64,000 nucleotides of DNA from Salinicoccus halitifaciens (GTDB lineage Bacteria > Bacillota > Bacilli > Staphylococcales > Salinicoccaceae). This document shows, in pieces, positions 53,559 through 62,364 of the stretch (its first letter is position 1; each line of letters begins with the position of its first letter). Both the position numbers and the translations under genes were made by a program. The stretch covers positions 273,490 through 337,489 of the forward strand of contig NZ_JAJNCU010000008.1 in assembly GCF_021026095.1 (NCBI RefSeq). Reading direction: 5' to 3'. The notes beneath the pieces are model-generated. The model was given only the letters and a program-made list of their open reading frames with translations. It did not search any database and had not been told where the DNA came from.

Positions 53559-54968
53559 TCACAGCCGGTTGCCTTCCAGCTCCCCGTACTTCTTTTTAAG
53601 CGGCCCCGTTTCCTCCCATGCTTTCGCAAGTTGAAGCAGCCTTTTTTCGGAAAGGTGCGGCCCCATGAACTGCATGCCGGCAGGGAGACCTTTTTTATCC
53701 ATACCCATCGGGACGGATAAGGCCGGAATGCCTGTCAGATTGGCGGGCACTGTGAACGGTGTGCATTTCTGTACGACTTCCAGGCTTTGTGCGCCCGGCT
53801 TGCTGCTGAGCTTCGGTGCCGTCACCGGCGCTGTCGGGCCGAGCAGCACATCCACTTCAGTGAATGCTTTCTGCAAGCCTTCCACAAGCTTCCTTCTCGC
53901 CTGCTGGGCTTTTTCATATTGTGCCGTACTCGACAGGAGTCCGGTGGATAAAAGGACACGGACATCTTTTGGATAAGCTTCAGGATGTTTCTTCATCCCC
54001 TCATAATTATATGCAGCCGCTTCACCGGCAGTCGTGACGAACCCGGCAAACGGCGCCAGGGACAATTCCGGTATATCCATCTCCCGCACTTCCGCCCCCA
54101 TCTCTTCAAGTATGGCGACCGCCGACTTGAAAATCTTTTCAACGGACTTATCCAGCCCCTGGAGGTAGTAATCCGGAACGCCGATTTTCATACCACATAT
54201 ATCCGCATCCAGCCCTTCCATGTAGTTTTGTGGTGAAACATTCAAGCTCGCCGGATCATCGGGATCGAAACCCGCCATATGCTCCAGCATGATGGCAAGA
54301 TCCGGCACCGACCGGGCGATGGGACCGGCGGTGTCGAGCGACCAGGCTGACGGGAATATACCATGTGTGCTGACGAGCCCGTATGTCGGTTTCAAACCAT
54401 AAACACCCGTGAAAGCGGCGGGGACGCGATTGGATCCGAATGTATCCGTACCGGTCGCCACCGTGGCCATGCCTGATGCAAGGGCGGCGACACTGCCGCT
54501 GCTCGAACCGCCGGGGATATGCTTTTTATTCCAGGGGTTGCGCGGTGTCCCGAAATCCTGGTTATGGCCTGCAAGTCCGGCACCGAACGGCTGCATATTG
54601 AGTTTCCCAAGCATGACGGCACCGCCCGCTGCAAGCTTGTCGACCACCGTCGCATTGATGTCCGGGGTGAAGTCGCCGAGCAGTTTCGACCCCGCCGTCG
54701 TCCTTATGCCTTTCGTCTTATAGTTATCTTTGATGCCGACGGGGATGCCGTGGAGCGGTCCTTTATACATCCCTGCCATGATTTCTTTTTCGGCTGCTGC
54801 AGCCTGCTCCAGTGCAGCGCTCTCCAGAGGGCTCAAATAGGCATTGATTTCAGGATTCAGCCGATTGATGCGGCCCAGCATGTGTTCAGTCAGTTCGACG
54901 GGGGAAAGCTCTTTATTCTCTATCATCCGGGCAAGCCTGAAGGCATCCGTGAATGCTAAATCAGTCAT
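53559..54968 (-). CDS. Amidase-signature enzyme, module copy 1
   Basis: Amidase of the GatA/AtzE superfamily, 469 aa. Catalytic Lys in GIPVGIKDNY (about 80), cis-Ser in PGGSSSGSVAALASG (about 155), and nucleophile Ser in GTDTFGSNRVPAA (about 180). The motif has Phe where most members have Gly (TDTGGS). The stop codon ATGACTGA overlap of 8 bases couples it to the 63-residue gene upstream. ATG 54968 has AAAGGGG upstream. Substrate unknown: urea-type, carboxamide or peptide amides possible. Not GatA itself, since no gatB or canonical gatC is here. Confidence 0.88.
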   Translation of the reverse strand: MTDLAFTDAFRLARMIENKELSPVELTEHMLGRINRLNPEINAYLSPLESAALEQAAAAEKEIMAGMYKGPLHGIPVGIKDNYKTKGIRTTAGSKLLGDFTPDINATVVDKLAAGGAVMLGKLNMQPFGAGLAGHNQDFGTPRNPWNKKHIPGGSSSGSVAALASGMATVATGTDTFGSNRVPAAFTGVYGLKPTYGLVSTHGIFPSAWSLDTAGPIARSVPDLAIMLEHMAGFDPDDPASLNVSPQNYMEGLDADICGMKIGVPDYYLQGLDKSVEKIFKSAVAILEEMGAEVREMDIPELSLAPFAGFVTTAGEAAAYNYEGMKKHPEAYPKDVRVLLSTGLLSSTAQYEKAQQARRKLVEGLQKAFTEVDVLLGPTAPVTAPKLSSKPGAQSLEVVQKCTPFTVPANLTGIPALSVPMGMDKKGLPAGMQFMGPHLSEKRLLQLAKAWEETGPLKKKYGELEGNRL

Positions 54969-55152
54969 GTTTGAACACCCCTTTGTCGATGGTCGCGAGA
55001 GGGGTCTTCTCGTTGATGTCGGGGAACTTTTCAAGTGGTTTTTCCATCTGCTTCACTGCAAGGAGCATCCCTTTGATATAGGGGATGTCCGACCTCTTCA
55101 CTTTTACGCCATGCAGTTTGAGGCCGCTTTTTATGAATTTCTTAACGGGCAT
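54961..55152 (-). CDS. Small amidase-partner protein, module copy 1 (63 aa)
   Basis: 63 residues: MPVKKFIKSGLKLHGV... with a DIPYIKGML helix, FPDINEKTPL and C-terminal IDKG. Ungapped alignment with copy 2 gives 23 of 63 identities. ATG 55152 lies 9 bases after AAAGGAG; ATG 55161 abuts it. The pattern (helix, then a Pro/acidic tail) recalls GatC- or AtzG-like small subunits of amidases (DUF4089 type), a suggestion not provable here. It overlaps the amidase by 8 bases. Confidence 0.8.
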   Translation of the reverse strand: MPVKKFIKSGLKLHGVKVKRSDIPYIKGMLLAVKQMEKPLEKFPDINEKTPLATIDKGVFKHD

Positions 55153-55228
55153 ATGCTGCATCTCCTTTCATCACTCTTTTTTAGTCGACGTGTAAGGCTT
55201 GTGTCATTTTGTTGCATTCAATCTGCAT

Positions 55229-55253
55229 ATACCCCGGGCCCCAGAGTGAAAAC
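55229..55253 (-). promoter_or_regulatory. SigB-type promoter of amidase module 1
   Basis: Minus-strand GTTTTC (55248-55253), 13 bases, GGGTAT (55229-55234); one mismatch in the -35 to GTTTWW-N13-GGGWAW. Confidence 0.55.
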
Positions 55254-55275
55254 GCCGCTCAGATGAAAAAGCATG

Positions 55276-55308
55276 AAAAAAAGCCCACGGCTGACGGGCC
55301 GTGAGCTT
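55276..55308 (-). terminator. Terminator after amidase module 2
   Basis: AAGCCCACGGC pairs with GCCGTGAGCTT (one G-T), followed by T residues on the minus strand, separating the two modules into transcription units. Confidence 0.8.
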
Positions 55309-55317
55309 AAAGACTTT

Positions 55318-56736
55318 CTATTCATCCGGTATATGGCTGCCTTCTATCTCTGCATATCCCACACTGATCGGATTTGTGTCCTCCCAGGCGCTTCCCACCT
55401 GCATCAGCTTCCCTTCGGATAAGTGGCTGCCGATGAACTGCATGCCGGCAGGGAGGCCGTCTGAAGAGAGGCCCATCGGCACTGCAAGGCTCGGTACGCC
55501 GGTCAGGTTCGCCGGCACGGTGAACGGCAGGCCGCGCTGGATCACCTGGAGGTTCTGCTTAGTCTCGTCTTTTGCGATTTCCGGCGTAGTGATCGGCAGG
55601 GTTGGACCGAGCAGGACATCCACTTCCTCGAAGGCTTTCTGGAATGCATCAGCAAGCTTCCGCCTTGCCTGCTGGGCCTTCAGATACTGTGAGGTGCTGG
55701 AGACTGTGCCTGCAGAAAGCAGGATGCGCACATCCTGGGGATACTGTCCGGCATCTTTCTGCATCATGCTGTAATTATAGGCAGCAGCTTCCCCATTTGC
55801 GGTCACCTGGCCCGCAAATGACGCCATCGAAAGCTCGGGGATATCAATTTCCCTGACTTCGGCACCGAGATCTTCAAGCGTCTTCCTCGCTTTCCCGAAG
55901 AGCGTCTCTATATCCGGCGCGAGTCCTTCAAGGTAATAACGCGGCACGCCTATCTTCATCCCTTTTATATCTTTATTCAGGGTCTCGGTATAATCCGGGA
56001 GGTCTATATTCAGGCTCTGCGGATCTTTGGAATCAAATCCTGCCATGACGTTCAGCATCAAAGCGATATCCGAAACGGACCTTGCGAACGGCCCGGCCGT
56101 ATCAAGGGACCATGCCGTCGGCAGCAGGCCGTGGGTGCTGACAAGCCCATGCGTCGGCTTCAATCCGTACACCCCGGACATGGCGGCAGGAATCCTGTTG
56201 GACCCCCACGTGTCCGTTCCCGTCGTCAGTACCGCAAGACCCGACGCGAGGGCCGTGGCACTCGCACTGCTTGAGCCGCCCGGTAAATGATCCGTGTTCC
56301 ATGGATTCGGGCTCACGCCGTAATCCAGATTGTTGCCTGATGACCCGGCACCGAGCGGATGCATATTCAACTTGCCGAGGTTGATGCCGCCCGCTTCATC
56401 GAGTTTATCGATCGTCGTCGCATTCACATCAGGTGTGTACTCATCAAATATCTTCGCCCCGCCTGTAGTGCGGATGCCCTTTGTCTTATAGTTATCCTTG
56501 ATGCCTATCGGAATGCCGTGGAGCGGCCCTTTATAGCGGCCGTTCACGATTTCCTCTTCCGCTTTCCTCGCCTGTTCGAGCGCGGTTGTTTCCAGGGTGG
56601 TGAGGTAGGCATTCAATTTCGGATTCAATTTATCTATGCGATGGAGGAAACGCTCCGTCAACTCGACCGGCGACACTTCTTTCCTCTCGATCATCGGCGC
56701 AAGTTCCGATGCTTTCATGAATTCAAGATCAGCCAT
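55318..56736 (-). CDS. Amidase-signature enzyme, module copy 2
   Basis: 472 aa, close paralogue of copy 1. Shared stretches include YKGPLHGIP-IGIKDNYKTKGIRTT; Lys in GIKDNYK, cis-Ser in GGSSSASATALASG, nucleophile Ser in GTDTWGSNRIPAAMSG (Trp in place of the usual Gly). It overlaps its 63-residue gene by 8 bases (ATGGCTGA), the same arrangement as copy 1. AAGGGGGAG precedes ATG 56736. Substrate unknown. Confidence 0.88.
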   Translation of the reverse strand: MADLEFMKASELAPMIERKEVSPVELTERFLHRIDKLNPKLNAYLTTLETTALEQARKAEEEIVNGRYKGPLHGIPIGIKDNYKTKGIRTTGGAKIFDEYTPDVNATTIDKLDEAGGINLGKLNMHPLGAGSSGNNLDYGVSPNPWNTDHLPGGSSSASATALASGLAVLTTGTDTWGSNRIPAAMSGVYGLKPTHGLVSTHGLLPTAWSLDTAGPFARSVSDIALMLNVMAGFDSKDPQSLNIDLPDYTETLNKDIKGMKIGVPRYYLEGLAPDIETLFGKARKTLEDLGAEVREIDIPELSMASFAGQVTANGEAAAYNYSMMQKDAGQYPQDVRILLSAGTVSSTSQYLKAQQARRKLADAFQKAFEEVDVLLGPTLPITTPEIAKDETKQNLQVIQRGLPFTVPANLTGVPSLAVPMGLSSDGLPAGMQFIGSHLSEGKLMQVGSAWEDTNPISVGYAEIEGSHIPDE

Positions 56737-56920
56737 TGAGTATCTCCCCCTTATCCACGATGGTGAACGGTAACTGCTCCTTCAGGTCCGGAAAATCTTC
56801 AAGCTCAGTTTCCGACTCCTCGACGCTGGAAAGCACTTCTTCTACATAGGGTAAATCTTCTTTGTCTATGGAAATACCGTACATATCCAGCTCTTTATCA
56901 ATAAACTTCTTCAGTCTCAC
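56729..56920 (-). CDS. Small amidase-partner protein, module copy 2 (63 aa)
   Basis: 63 residues from GTG 56920 (GGAGGA 8 bases upstream; the frame also runs upstream through the ribosome site). It begins (M)RLKKFIDKELDMYGI and has EDLPYVEEVL, FPDLKEQLPF and VDKG, aligned without gaps to copy 1. Same length, same overlap and same promoter class as copy 1, which argues for a functional pair with the amidase. Confidence 0.8.
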   Translation of the reverse strand: MRLKKFIDKELDMYGISIDKEDLPYVEEVLSSVEESETELEDFPDLKEQLPFTIVDKGEILNG

Positions 56921-57043
56921 CTTCAGTATCCTCCTTTTAAAATTTACAATTGGACTGATACACATCATCTTTGATGACTGACGGATGAGAATTCCTGATG
57001 AATTTTCTGTAATTTATATATCTAATTTGCATGTAAATTTCGT

Positions 57044-57068
57044 ATTCCCATTTTCAGCAATATAAAAC
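57044..57068 (-). promoter_or_regulatory. SigB-type promoter of amidase module 2
   Basis: Minus-strand GTTTTA (57063-57068), 13 bases, GGGAAT (57044-57049), a full consensus match. It would give a leader of about 115 bases. Confidence 0.55.
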
Positions 57069-57083
57069 ATTTTTGCCTCCTGT

Positions 57084-57109
57084 GTTTAGGAATGATACAT
57101 GATGGGAAA
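57084..57109 (+). promoter_or_regulatory. SigB-type promoter, divergent
   Basis: GTTTAG (57084-57089), 14 bases, GGGAAA (57104-57109), reading into the 79-residue gene and lying back to back with the module 2 promoter. Confidence 0.5.
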
Positions 57110-57145
57110 CAGAATAATGAAATCATGGCGACAAGGAGGGAGATC

Positions 57146-57385
57146 ATGTCCAAAGCTGGATTGAACACTTTGAAGCCTGGTCAGAACTATAAGGCACAGG
57201 AGCTTGACAGCTTCGTTACATCAACCGATGCTGTGCTCTTGTCGACAAATGAAAATCACCTTTTCTCAGATCCCGAGCAGGAATTCAAAGTGACACATGA
57301 ATTCAAAGGATTTTTCGAACACTCTTCGGAAGACGGCGAAAAGTATTATAGAGAGAAAAAGGCATATGTTGTAGAGAAGGCATAA
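57146..57385 (+). CDS. Hypothetical protein, 79 aa, probably stress-induced
   Basis: Not recognised. Soluble, charged: MSKAGLNTLKPGQNYKAQEL... to KKAYVVEKA. ATG 57146 has AAGGAGGG upstream; an earlier in-frame start at 57092 lies inside the SigB-type promoter and is unlikely. Its promoter is divergent from amidase module 2, suggesting shared control. Confidence 0.7.
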   Translation: MSKAGLNTLKPGQNYKAQELDSFVTSTDAVLLSTNENHLFSDPEQEFKVTHEFKGFFEHSSEDGEKYYREKKAYVVEKA

Positions 57386-57387
57386 AG

Positions 57388-57419
57388 AAAGAGGCATGAA
57401 CTGGGGTTCATGCCTCTTT
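57388..57419 (+). terminator. Terminator after 79-aa gene
   Basis: Fourteen-bp perfect stem (57388-57401, 57406-57419) and T-run. Confidence 0.88.
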
Positions 57420-57451
57420 TTGATGTGGAGATGATGTAGATAAAGGTCCAG

Positions 57452-57604
57452 CCTGCTCATTCATCATTAATTTTCATCCGGAGTAAGCAGATTTTCTTCA
57501 CGCCTGCTCATTCGACATTGATTTCCAGGACGAGTAAGCAGTTTATCTTCGTACCTGCTCATTCGGCATAAATTTCCACGGCGAATAAGCAGACTGCCTT
57601 CCAT
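57452..57604. repeat. Three-unit 51-bp tandem array of palindromic repeats
   Basis: Units start at 57452, 57503 and 57554, exactly 51 bases apart. Each has a 39-base imperfect inverted repeat (arms like CTGCTCATTC and GAGTAAGCAG) plus about 12 bases of variable T-rich spacer. The sequence is unrelated to the 52-bp array, but the architecture and position (between convergent genes, after a terminator) are alike. No gene in this gap. Confidence 0.85.
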
Positions 57605-57613
57605 CCAAATAAA

Positions 57614-57635
57614 AATCGGGACGAATGTCCCGATT
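57614..57635 (-). terminator. Terminator after glmM
   Basis: AATCGGGAC / GTCCCGATT stem with GAAT loop, T-run on the minus strand. Confidence 0.85.
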
Positions 57636-57653
57636 CTTCAAGTACCCAGCAAT

Positions 57654-59006
57654 TTATTTATCCAGACCCATTTCAGCCTCTACGACTTCTGCGATGTCTG
57701 CACTGTAGCGGTCTGCAAGCTCGACGGTCTCCGCTTCCACCATGACGCGCACAAGCGGCTCGGTGCCGGATGCACGGACGAGGATGCGGCCATTGCCGTC
57801 CATTTCTTTTTCAACAGCTCCGATTTTTGCAGCGACTGTTTCGTTGTTTACGACATTGTGTTTATCCTTGACCCTTACATTGACCAGTCTCTGAGGGAAC
57901 GTTTCGACCTGGCCGGCAAGTTCGCTCAAAGGCTTGCCTGTCTTTTTGATGATCGCAGACAGATGCACGCCGGACAACAGTCCGTCGCCGGTCGTATTGT
58001 AGTCCATCATGATGATATGCCCGGACTGTTCGCCGCCCAGGCTGTATCCGTGTTTCCTCATCTCTTCAACCACGTAGCGGTCACCGACTTTAGTCTTGTC
58101 GCTCCTCAGGCCGTGCGCTTCCAGGGCTTTATAAAAGCCGAGATTGCTCATGACGGTAGAAACCACCATGTCATCTTTCAACTTGCCGGCTTCTTTCAGA
58201 TGCTGTGCCAGGATGAACATGATTTTATCGCCATCCACGATATCGCCGTTCTCATCCACTGCGATCAGACGGTCGCCGTCGCCGTCGAATGCGAGGCCGA
58301 AATCACATTCTTTTTCCTTCACAAGTTCAATCAGCTTCTCAGGATGGGTGGAACCGACACCATCATTTATATTCGTGCCGTCCGGATTGGTCCCCACCGT
58401 GACCGTATCCGCTTCGAGATCCCCGAATAAGTATGGTGCCAGGGAATGCGTTGAACCATGTGCACCGTCCAGTCCGATTTTCAGACCTTCAAGGTCCACA
58501 TCGATAGTTGACTTGAGATAACCGATATACTTCTGGCTGCCTTCGAAATAATCCGATTTGCTGCCGATTTCGGTGCCTGTCGGCCTCGGAAGATCATCCG
58601 TCTCCCGATCCAGCAGTTCTTCAATTTTTTGTTCTTCGGCGTCACTAAGCTTGAAGCCATCGGATGCAAAAAACTTGATGCCGTTATCTGCCACCGGGTT
58701 GTGCGAGGCTGAAATCATGACACCGGCATCTGCTTCAATTTCACGCGCAAGATACGCGACACCAGGTGTTGAAATCACACCCAGCCGCATCACTTCCGCT
58801 CCGATTGACAGTAGTCCAGCAACGAGTGCCGACTCGAGCATCTCACCCGAGATACGGGTGTCCCTGCCCACTAAAAATGTCGGTTTTGTATTATTCTCCC
58901 CTGCTAAAACGTATCCGCCAACTCGTCCTAATTTAAATGCCAGTTCCGGTGTTAACTCTGTATTTGCTACGCCTCTGACGCCGTCAGTACCAAAATATTT
59001 ACCCAT
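57654..59006 (-). CDS. glmM: Phosphoglucosamine mutase
   Basis: Interconverts glucosamine 6-phosphate and glucosamine 1-phosphate; 450 aa. Phosphoserine loop [18 protein letters not shown] near residue 100, metal loop [14 protein letters not shown] near 240, sugar-binding GEQSGHI near 325, and phosphate-binding [12 protein letters not shown] near 415. ATG 59006 follows AAAGGAG. Third gene of cdaA-cdaR-glmM, linking wall synthesis and c-di-AMP. Confidence 0.96.
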   Translation of the reverse strand: MGKYFGTDGVRGVANTELTPELAFKLGRVGGYVLAGENNTKPTFLVGRDTRISGEMLESALVAGLLSIGAEVMRLGVISTPGVAYLAREIEADAGVMISASHNPVADNGIKFFASDGFKLSDAEEQKIEELLDRETDDLPRPTGTEIGSKSDYFEGSQKYIGYLKSTIDVDLEGLKIGLDGAHGSTHSLAPYLFGDLEADTVTVGTNPDGTNINDGVGSTHPEKLIELVKEKECDFGLAFDGDGDRLIAVDENGDIVDGDKIMFILAQHLKEAGKLKDDMVVSTVMSNLGFYKALEAHGLRSDKTKVGDRYVVEEMRKHGYSLGGEQSGHIIMMDYNTTGDGLLSGVHLSAIIKKTGKPLSELAGQVETFPQRLVNVRVKDKHNVVNNETVAAKIGAVEKEMDGNGRILVRASGTEPLVRVMVEAETVELADRYSADIAEVVEAEMGLDK

Positions 59007-59017
59007 GAGTTTCTCCT

Positions 59018-59962
59018 TTAGTCATTTTCTTCTATCGTGAGTTCCGCTTCTAAAACAGCCGGCTCAGTTTTTGTAATGCCTTCCGGCAGATCCAGTTCGA
59101 CATCCCTTGTCACTGAACTGTCGAGACCGTCCACATCGATTTCGACACTGGCCGACTCGATCGTATCCAGAACTTCCTGACTTCCGAACACTTCGATGGT
59201 ATCATGATTGAGCTCCACATTCACAAGCTCGTGATCACTGTCGACCATGCCCGTCACTTCGTAATTGACAGGCACTGTCTTGCTTATCTCATTCACATTG
59301 ATTTCAACCCTTACATTGGATGGCTCCGTCCGCACATCCAGACGGTTGAACTGGAAGTCGAATACACCGACTTCCGCTTCTTCGACGCGGTCTTCCGTAA
59401 TTCGCGAATTATCACTTAATGCCGCACGCACATACTGTATCCGGTTGATTTCATTTTCCCCGCCGTAAACGGTCACCGTCTCCGGCTCCACCGAAACGGA
59501 TTCCAGCTGATGCGCCGGACCGAAACGGCTCTCATCGACTTCAGCCTGCACCGTGAAAGTCTGTGACACCAATTCCTGTATACTCACCACTGCAGTTTCA
59601 GGAATGACCTCTGCTGTGACATTCTCGGGCAGCTCATCGATCGTGAAATGCACTTCATGTTCCCCCGGCCCTCTGTCCCGCAGATCGAGCAGGACGTTGA
59701 AATCCCTTGTCGTCTGCAGCCTGACTATATTCGAGGTGTTCCCGGACAACTGCACATTCACCTGACTCGGTGCTCCGCTTACGTAATATTCATCTTCATC
59801 GTAAAGCACTTCCACAGGCATGCCCTGCAGCACTTCGGTTTCATCATCGTCGCCATTTTCATTGAACAGGTTCAGATTTTCAAACACATCATTCACCGAA
59901 AGAAACATGAATAATGCCAAAGCCAGTGCAACAAACCTCAATCCCCATTTACTTTCGAGCAA
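59018..59962 (-). CDS. cdaR: CdaR (YbbR-domain) regulator of the c-di-AMP cyclase
   Basis: 314 aa. One N-terminal TM anchor ([20 protein letters not shown]) followed by about three YbbR repeats outside the membrane (for example [23 protein letters not shown]). Known to modulate CdaA. Start is TTG 59962 with AAGGAGG 8 bases upstream; it overlaps cdaA by 14 bases. Confidence 0.92.
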   Translation of the reverse strand: MLESKWGLRFVALALALFMFLSVNDVFENLNLFNENGDDDETEVLQGMPVEVLYDEDEYYVSGAPSQVNVQLSGNTSNIVRLQTTRDFNVLLDLRDRGPGEHEVHFTIDELPENVTAEVIPETAVVSIQELVSQTFTVQAEVDESRFGPAHQLESVSVEPETVTVYGGENEINRIQYVRAALSDNSRITEDRVEEAEVGVFDFQFNRLDVRTEPSNVRVEINVNEISKTVPVNYEVTGMVDSDHELVNVELNHDTIEVFGSQEVLDTIESASVEIDVDGLDSSVTRDVELDLPEGITKTEPAVLEAELTIEEND

Positions 59963-60770
59963 ACATGCCGCCTCCTTCCTTCACACCGGGCACGATACTC
60001 CAGTGCTTTTTCAGCAGCTCATCGAGTTCTTCAAGTGTGATCTCCTTATCCAGCTTGCCGCCGTATGTAACGGAAATGCTGCCCGTTTCCTCGGAAACCA
60101 CCACGGTGAATGCATCCGTCACTTCCGATATCCCCACTGCCGCACGATGCCTCGTCCCCAGGCTTTTTGCGATCTTGCTGCTGTCGGAAAGCGGAAGGTA
60201 GCTTGCTGCGGAGTTTATCTTATCACCCGAGACGATCATCGCCCCGTCATGCAGCGGCGTATTCGGTATGAAGATATTGATCAGCAGTTCCGCTGAAATC
60301 TTGGCATCAATCGGTATCCCGGTTTCCGTATACTCTTTCAGGCCGGTCCCTTTTTCAAAGACGATCAACGCACCGATCCGCCGCTTTGCCATATATCTGA
60401 TTGATTTTATGATCGCTTCCCTCAAAGCCTCATAATCCGCACCGGCGGTATTGTTGCTGCCTTTGAATAAACTGCCCCGTCCGAGCTGTTCAAGCGCCCG
60501 CCGCAATTCCGGCTGGAATATGACGATGATCGCGAGGAAGCCCCATTCCAGGACAGTGTCGAACAACTCCGTCGTCGTCGTCAAATCGAGGAAATTACTG
60601 ACCGCCCTTCCAATCAGTATAAGGAAGATACCCTTGATCAGCTGGATTGCTTTCGTCCCTCTCATAACCCTGATCAGCAGGTAAAAAACATACCATACGA
60701 TGATCAGATCTATTACGCTTGTAATGACAGCGGCGGTCGTTATATTTTCAAAAATGTTGGTGTTCTGCAT
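59949..60770 (-). CDS. cdaA: Diadenylate cyclase CdaA (DacA)
   Basis: Membrane diadenylate cyclase making c-di-AMP from two ATP; 273 aa. Three N-terminal TM helices (about 10-80), then the DAC domain with catalytic DGA (LHDGAMIVSG) and RHR (LGTRHRAAVGISE) motifs. c-di-AMP controls potassium and osmolyte balance, relevant to a halotolerant host. An XRE-TPR gene ends 22 bases upstream, unusual for this operon. Confidence 0.95.
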   Translation of the reverse strand: MQNTNIFENITTAAVITSVIDLIIVWYVFYLLIRVMRGTKAIQLIKGIFLILIGRAVSNFLDLTTTTELFDTVLEWGFLAIIVIFQPELRRALEQLGRGSLFKGSNNTAGADYEALREAIIKSIRYMAKRRIGALIVFEKGTGLKEYTETGIPIDAKISAELLINIFIPNTPLHDGAMIVSGDKINSAASYLPLSDSSKIAKSLGTRHRAAVGISEVTDAFTVVVSEETGSISVTYGGKLDKEITLEELDELLKKHWSIVPGVKEGGGMFARK

Positions 60771-60792
60771 TCACCCGGTCCTTTCTGATGAA

Positions 60793-61740
60793 TTATAACG
60801 TACCGATCTTCTCCTTCAGCTCATTATATATGTCCAGCATTAAAGGATCGTCTTTCAATTCATCCGTATTTTTAGGGTAACTCTTAAAATATTCAACACA
60901 TTCCCTGATCCGGCCTTTTCTGTATAAATAATAACATTTGAGCAGGATCAGCTGGTCATCTTCCGGCTGGTCGATCAGTTGCTCCAGCATTTCGAAATCA
61001 TTTTCGGAAGCCGCCACTTTTACAGAAAGTATGCCCAGTTCCTTTTCCTTATAACGAACCTGCATCCTGCGCTCCAGATCGACATATTTATCTATCAGCC
61101 GGCGGCATGTAAAATACTGTTCCTTCCTATAATAACATTCTATGATTTCAAATAAAATTTTCAGTTTGCCAAGGTTAAGCTCATTCATCGGATATATCAG
61201 CGCGTAAGTGTCCTCCAGCAGGTCAAGCGCCTCTGTGACTTCCCCGCGCTCCACCAAATAGGAAATCTTGATCAATAAAGCATCTATGTAAAATTGATTG
61301 ATGACATTATTGGACAACTTCGACAGTGACTGGTCCGCCTGCCGGATCATCTGGAGAGCATCCCCTTCATGCCTGTAATATTTCGCATATAAGAGATGGA
61401 GCCGTCCGCAGTCGGCACTCGAAATTTCATCCGCCTTCTCATATTCCTTGTTCATCAGTTCAGGTATGGTCGAGAAATCATCATGTTCCACCTTATATTC
61501 GTGAAAGACGATTTCCCGGAACACTTCCACATCATTATACCGGAAATTTGACGTCTCAGACATGAGATCGTTCAGGGAACAGTTCAAGCGTTCGCTGAGT
61601 TTTATCAGCACATTGGTGGAAGGCTGGACGCTGCCCTTCTCGATGAGACTTAAATAAGTCCGGGAAATGATGCCGTCAGCAAGCTCTTCCTGCGTGAGAT
61701 TATTCCTGTGCCTCGTTTCCTTGATTCTTTGACCAATCAT
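60793..61740 (-). CDS. XRE-family regulator with TPR-like C-terminus
   Basis: 315 aa. Helix-turn-helix at about 3-57 (IKETRHRNNLTQEELADGIISRTYLSLIEKG), then an all-helical TPR-like domain of about 230 residues, as in RRNPP/Rgg peptide-sensing regulators. The domain may bind a peptide or a protein. No small peptide gene is obvious nearby. It is 22 bases upstream of cdaA on the same strand, so it could share the transcript and its ligand could feed into c-di-AMP control. Confidence 0.85.
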   Translation of the reverse strand: MIGQRIKETRHRNNLTQEELADGIISRTYLSLIEKGSVQPSTNVLIKLSERLNCSLNDLMSETSNFRYNDVEVFREIVFHEYKVEHDDFSTIPELMNKEYEKADEISSADCGRLHLLYAKYYRHEGDALQMIRQADQSLSKLSNNVINQFYIDALLIKISYLVERGEVTEALDLLEDTYALIYPMNELNLGKLKILFEIIECYYRKEQYFTCRRLIDKYVDLERRMQVRYKEKELGILSVKVAASENDFEMLEQLIDQPEDDQLILLKCYYLYRKGRIRECVEYFKSYPKNTDELKDDPLMLDIYNELKEKIGTL

Positions 61741-61853
61741 CTATGGTGCCCCTTTCCTGCGCTTATGAATAATACTACCCATCCTGTTAGATTTATTTGA
61801 CAACTTATTTACTCTTAATCATACTATAAATATATATATAAGGGGTGTTTCAA

Positions 61854-62309
61854 ATGAAAAAATTGTTAGTCATCAATAATCTGGCGCAATTGAAAAGTGT
61901 CAGCGATCCTTTTAGAATCGAACTGCTCACACTCCTGAGTGAAAAGCCGAAAACGGGGCAGATGCTTGCTGATGAAATAGGCATTCCCAGGGCTAAAATT
62001 CATTACCATTTAAATGAATTGCTCAAAAATGAAATCATCCATGTCGTGAAGACCGAAGAGAAGAACAGCATCGTTCAGAAATTTTATGAACCTGTGGCTG
62101 AAAAGGTCGTACCCGACATCAGCCTGCTGCGATACAAGCAGGAGAAGAAGAAAAAGGATCATTTGTCCTATCACTTGAGAATCAAAGATAAAGAATTGAA
62201 CCAGTTCAAGAAAAATCTTAAAAATCTGGTCAAAGAACACTCCACCAAAAAAAGCAGCGATAAGACCAGTGAATATAAAATTCAAATATTACCATTCGAA
62301 GAAGAATGA
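61854..62309 (+). CDS. ArsR-family winged-helix regulator
   Basis: 151 aa. HTH at about 10-75 (LKSVSDPFRIELLTLLSEKPKTGQMLADEIGIPRAKIHYHLNELLKN), then a Lys-rich C-terminal helix (RYKQEKKKKDHLSYHLRIKDKELNQFKKNL). No metal Cys cluster, so not a classical metal sensor. ATG 61854 has AAGGGGTG upstream; GTG 61845 covers that site. Divergent from the XRE-TPR gene. Confidence 0.82.
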   Translation: MKKLLVINNLAQLKSVSDPFRIELLTLLSEKPKTGQMLADEIGIPRAKIHYHLNELLKNEIIHVVKTEEKNSIVQKFYEPVAEKVVPDISLLRYKQEKKKKDHLSYHLRIKDKELNQFKKNLKNLVKEHSTKKSSDKTSEYKIQILPFEEE

Positions 62310-62343
62310 AAAACGTGGCCCCCTTTACGGATGTCCACGTTTT
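62310..62343. terminator. Bidirectional terminator
   Basis: AAAACGTGG / CCACGTTTT arms at 62310-62318 and 62335-62343, T-run after, between convergent genes. Confidence 0.7.
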
Positions 62344-62364
62344 TTATGCTCTCCCCGTCACCGC

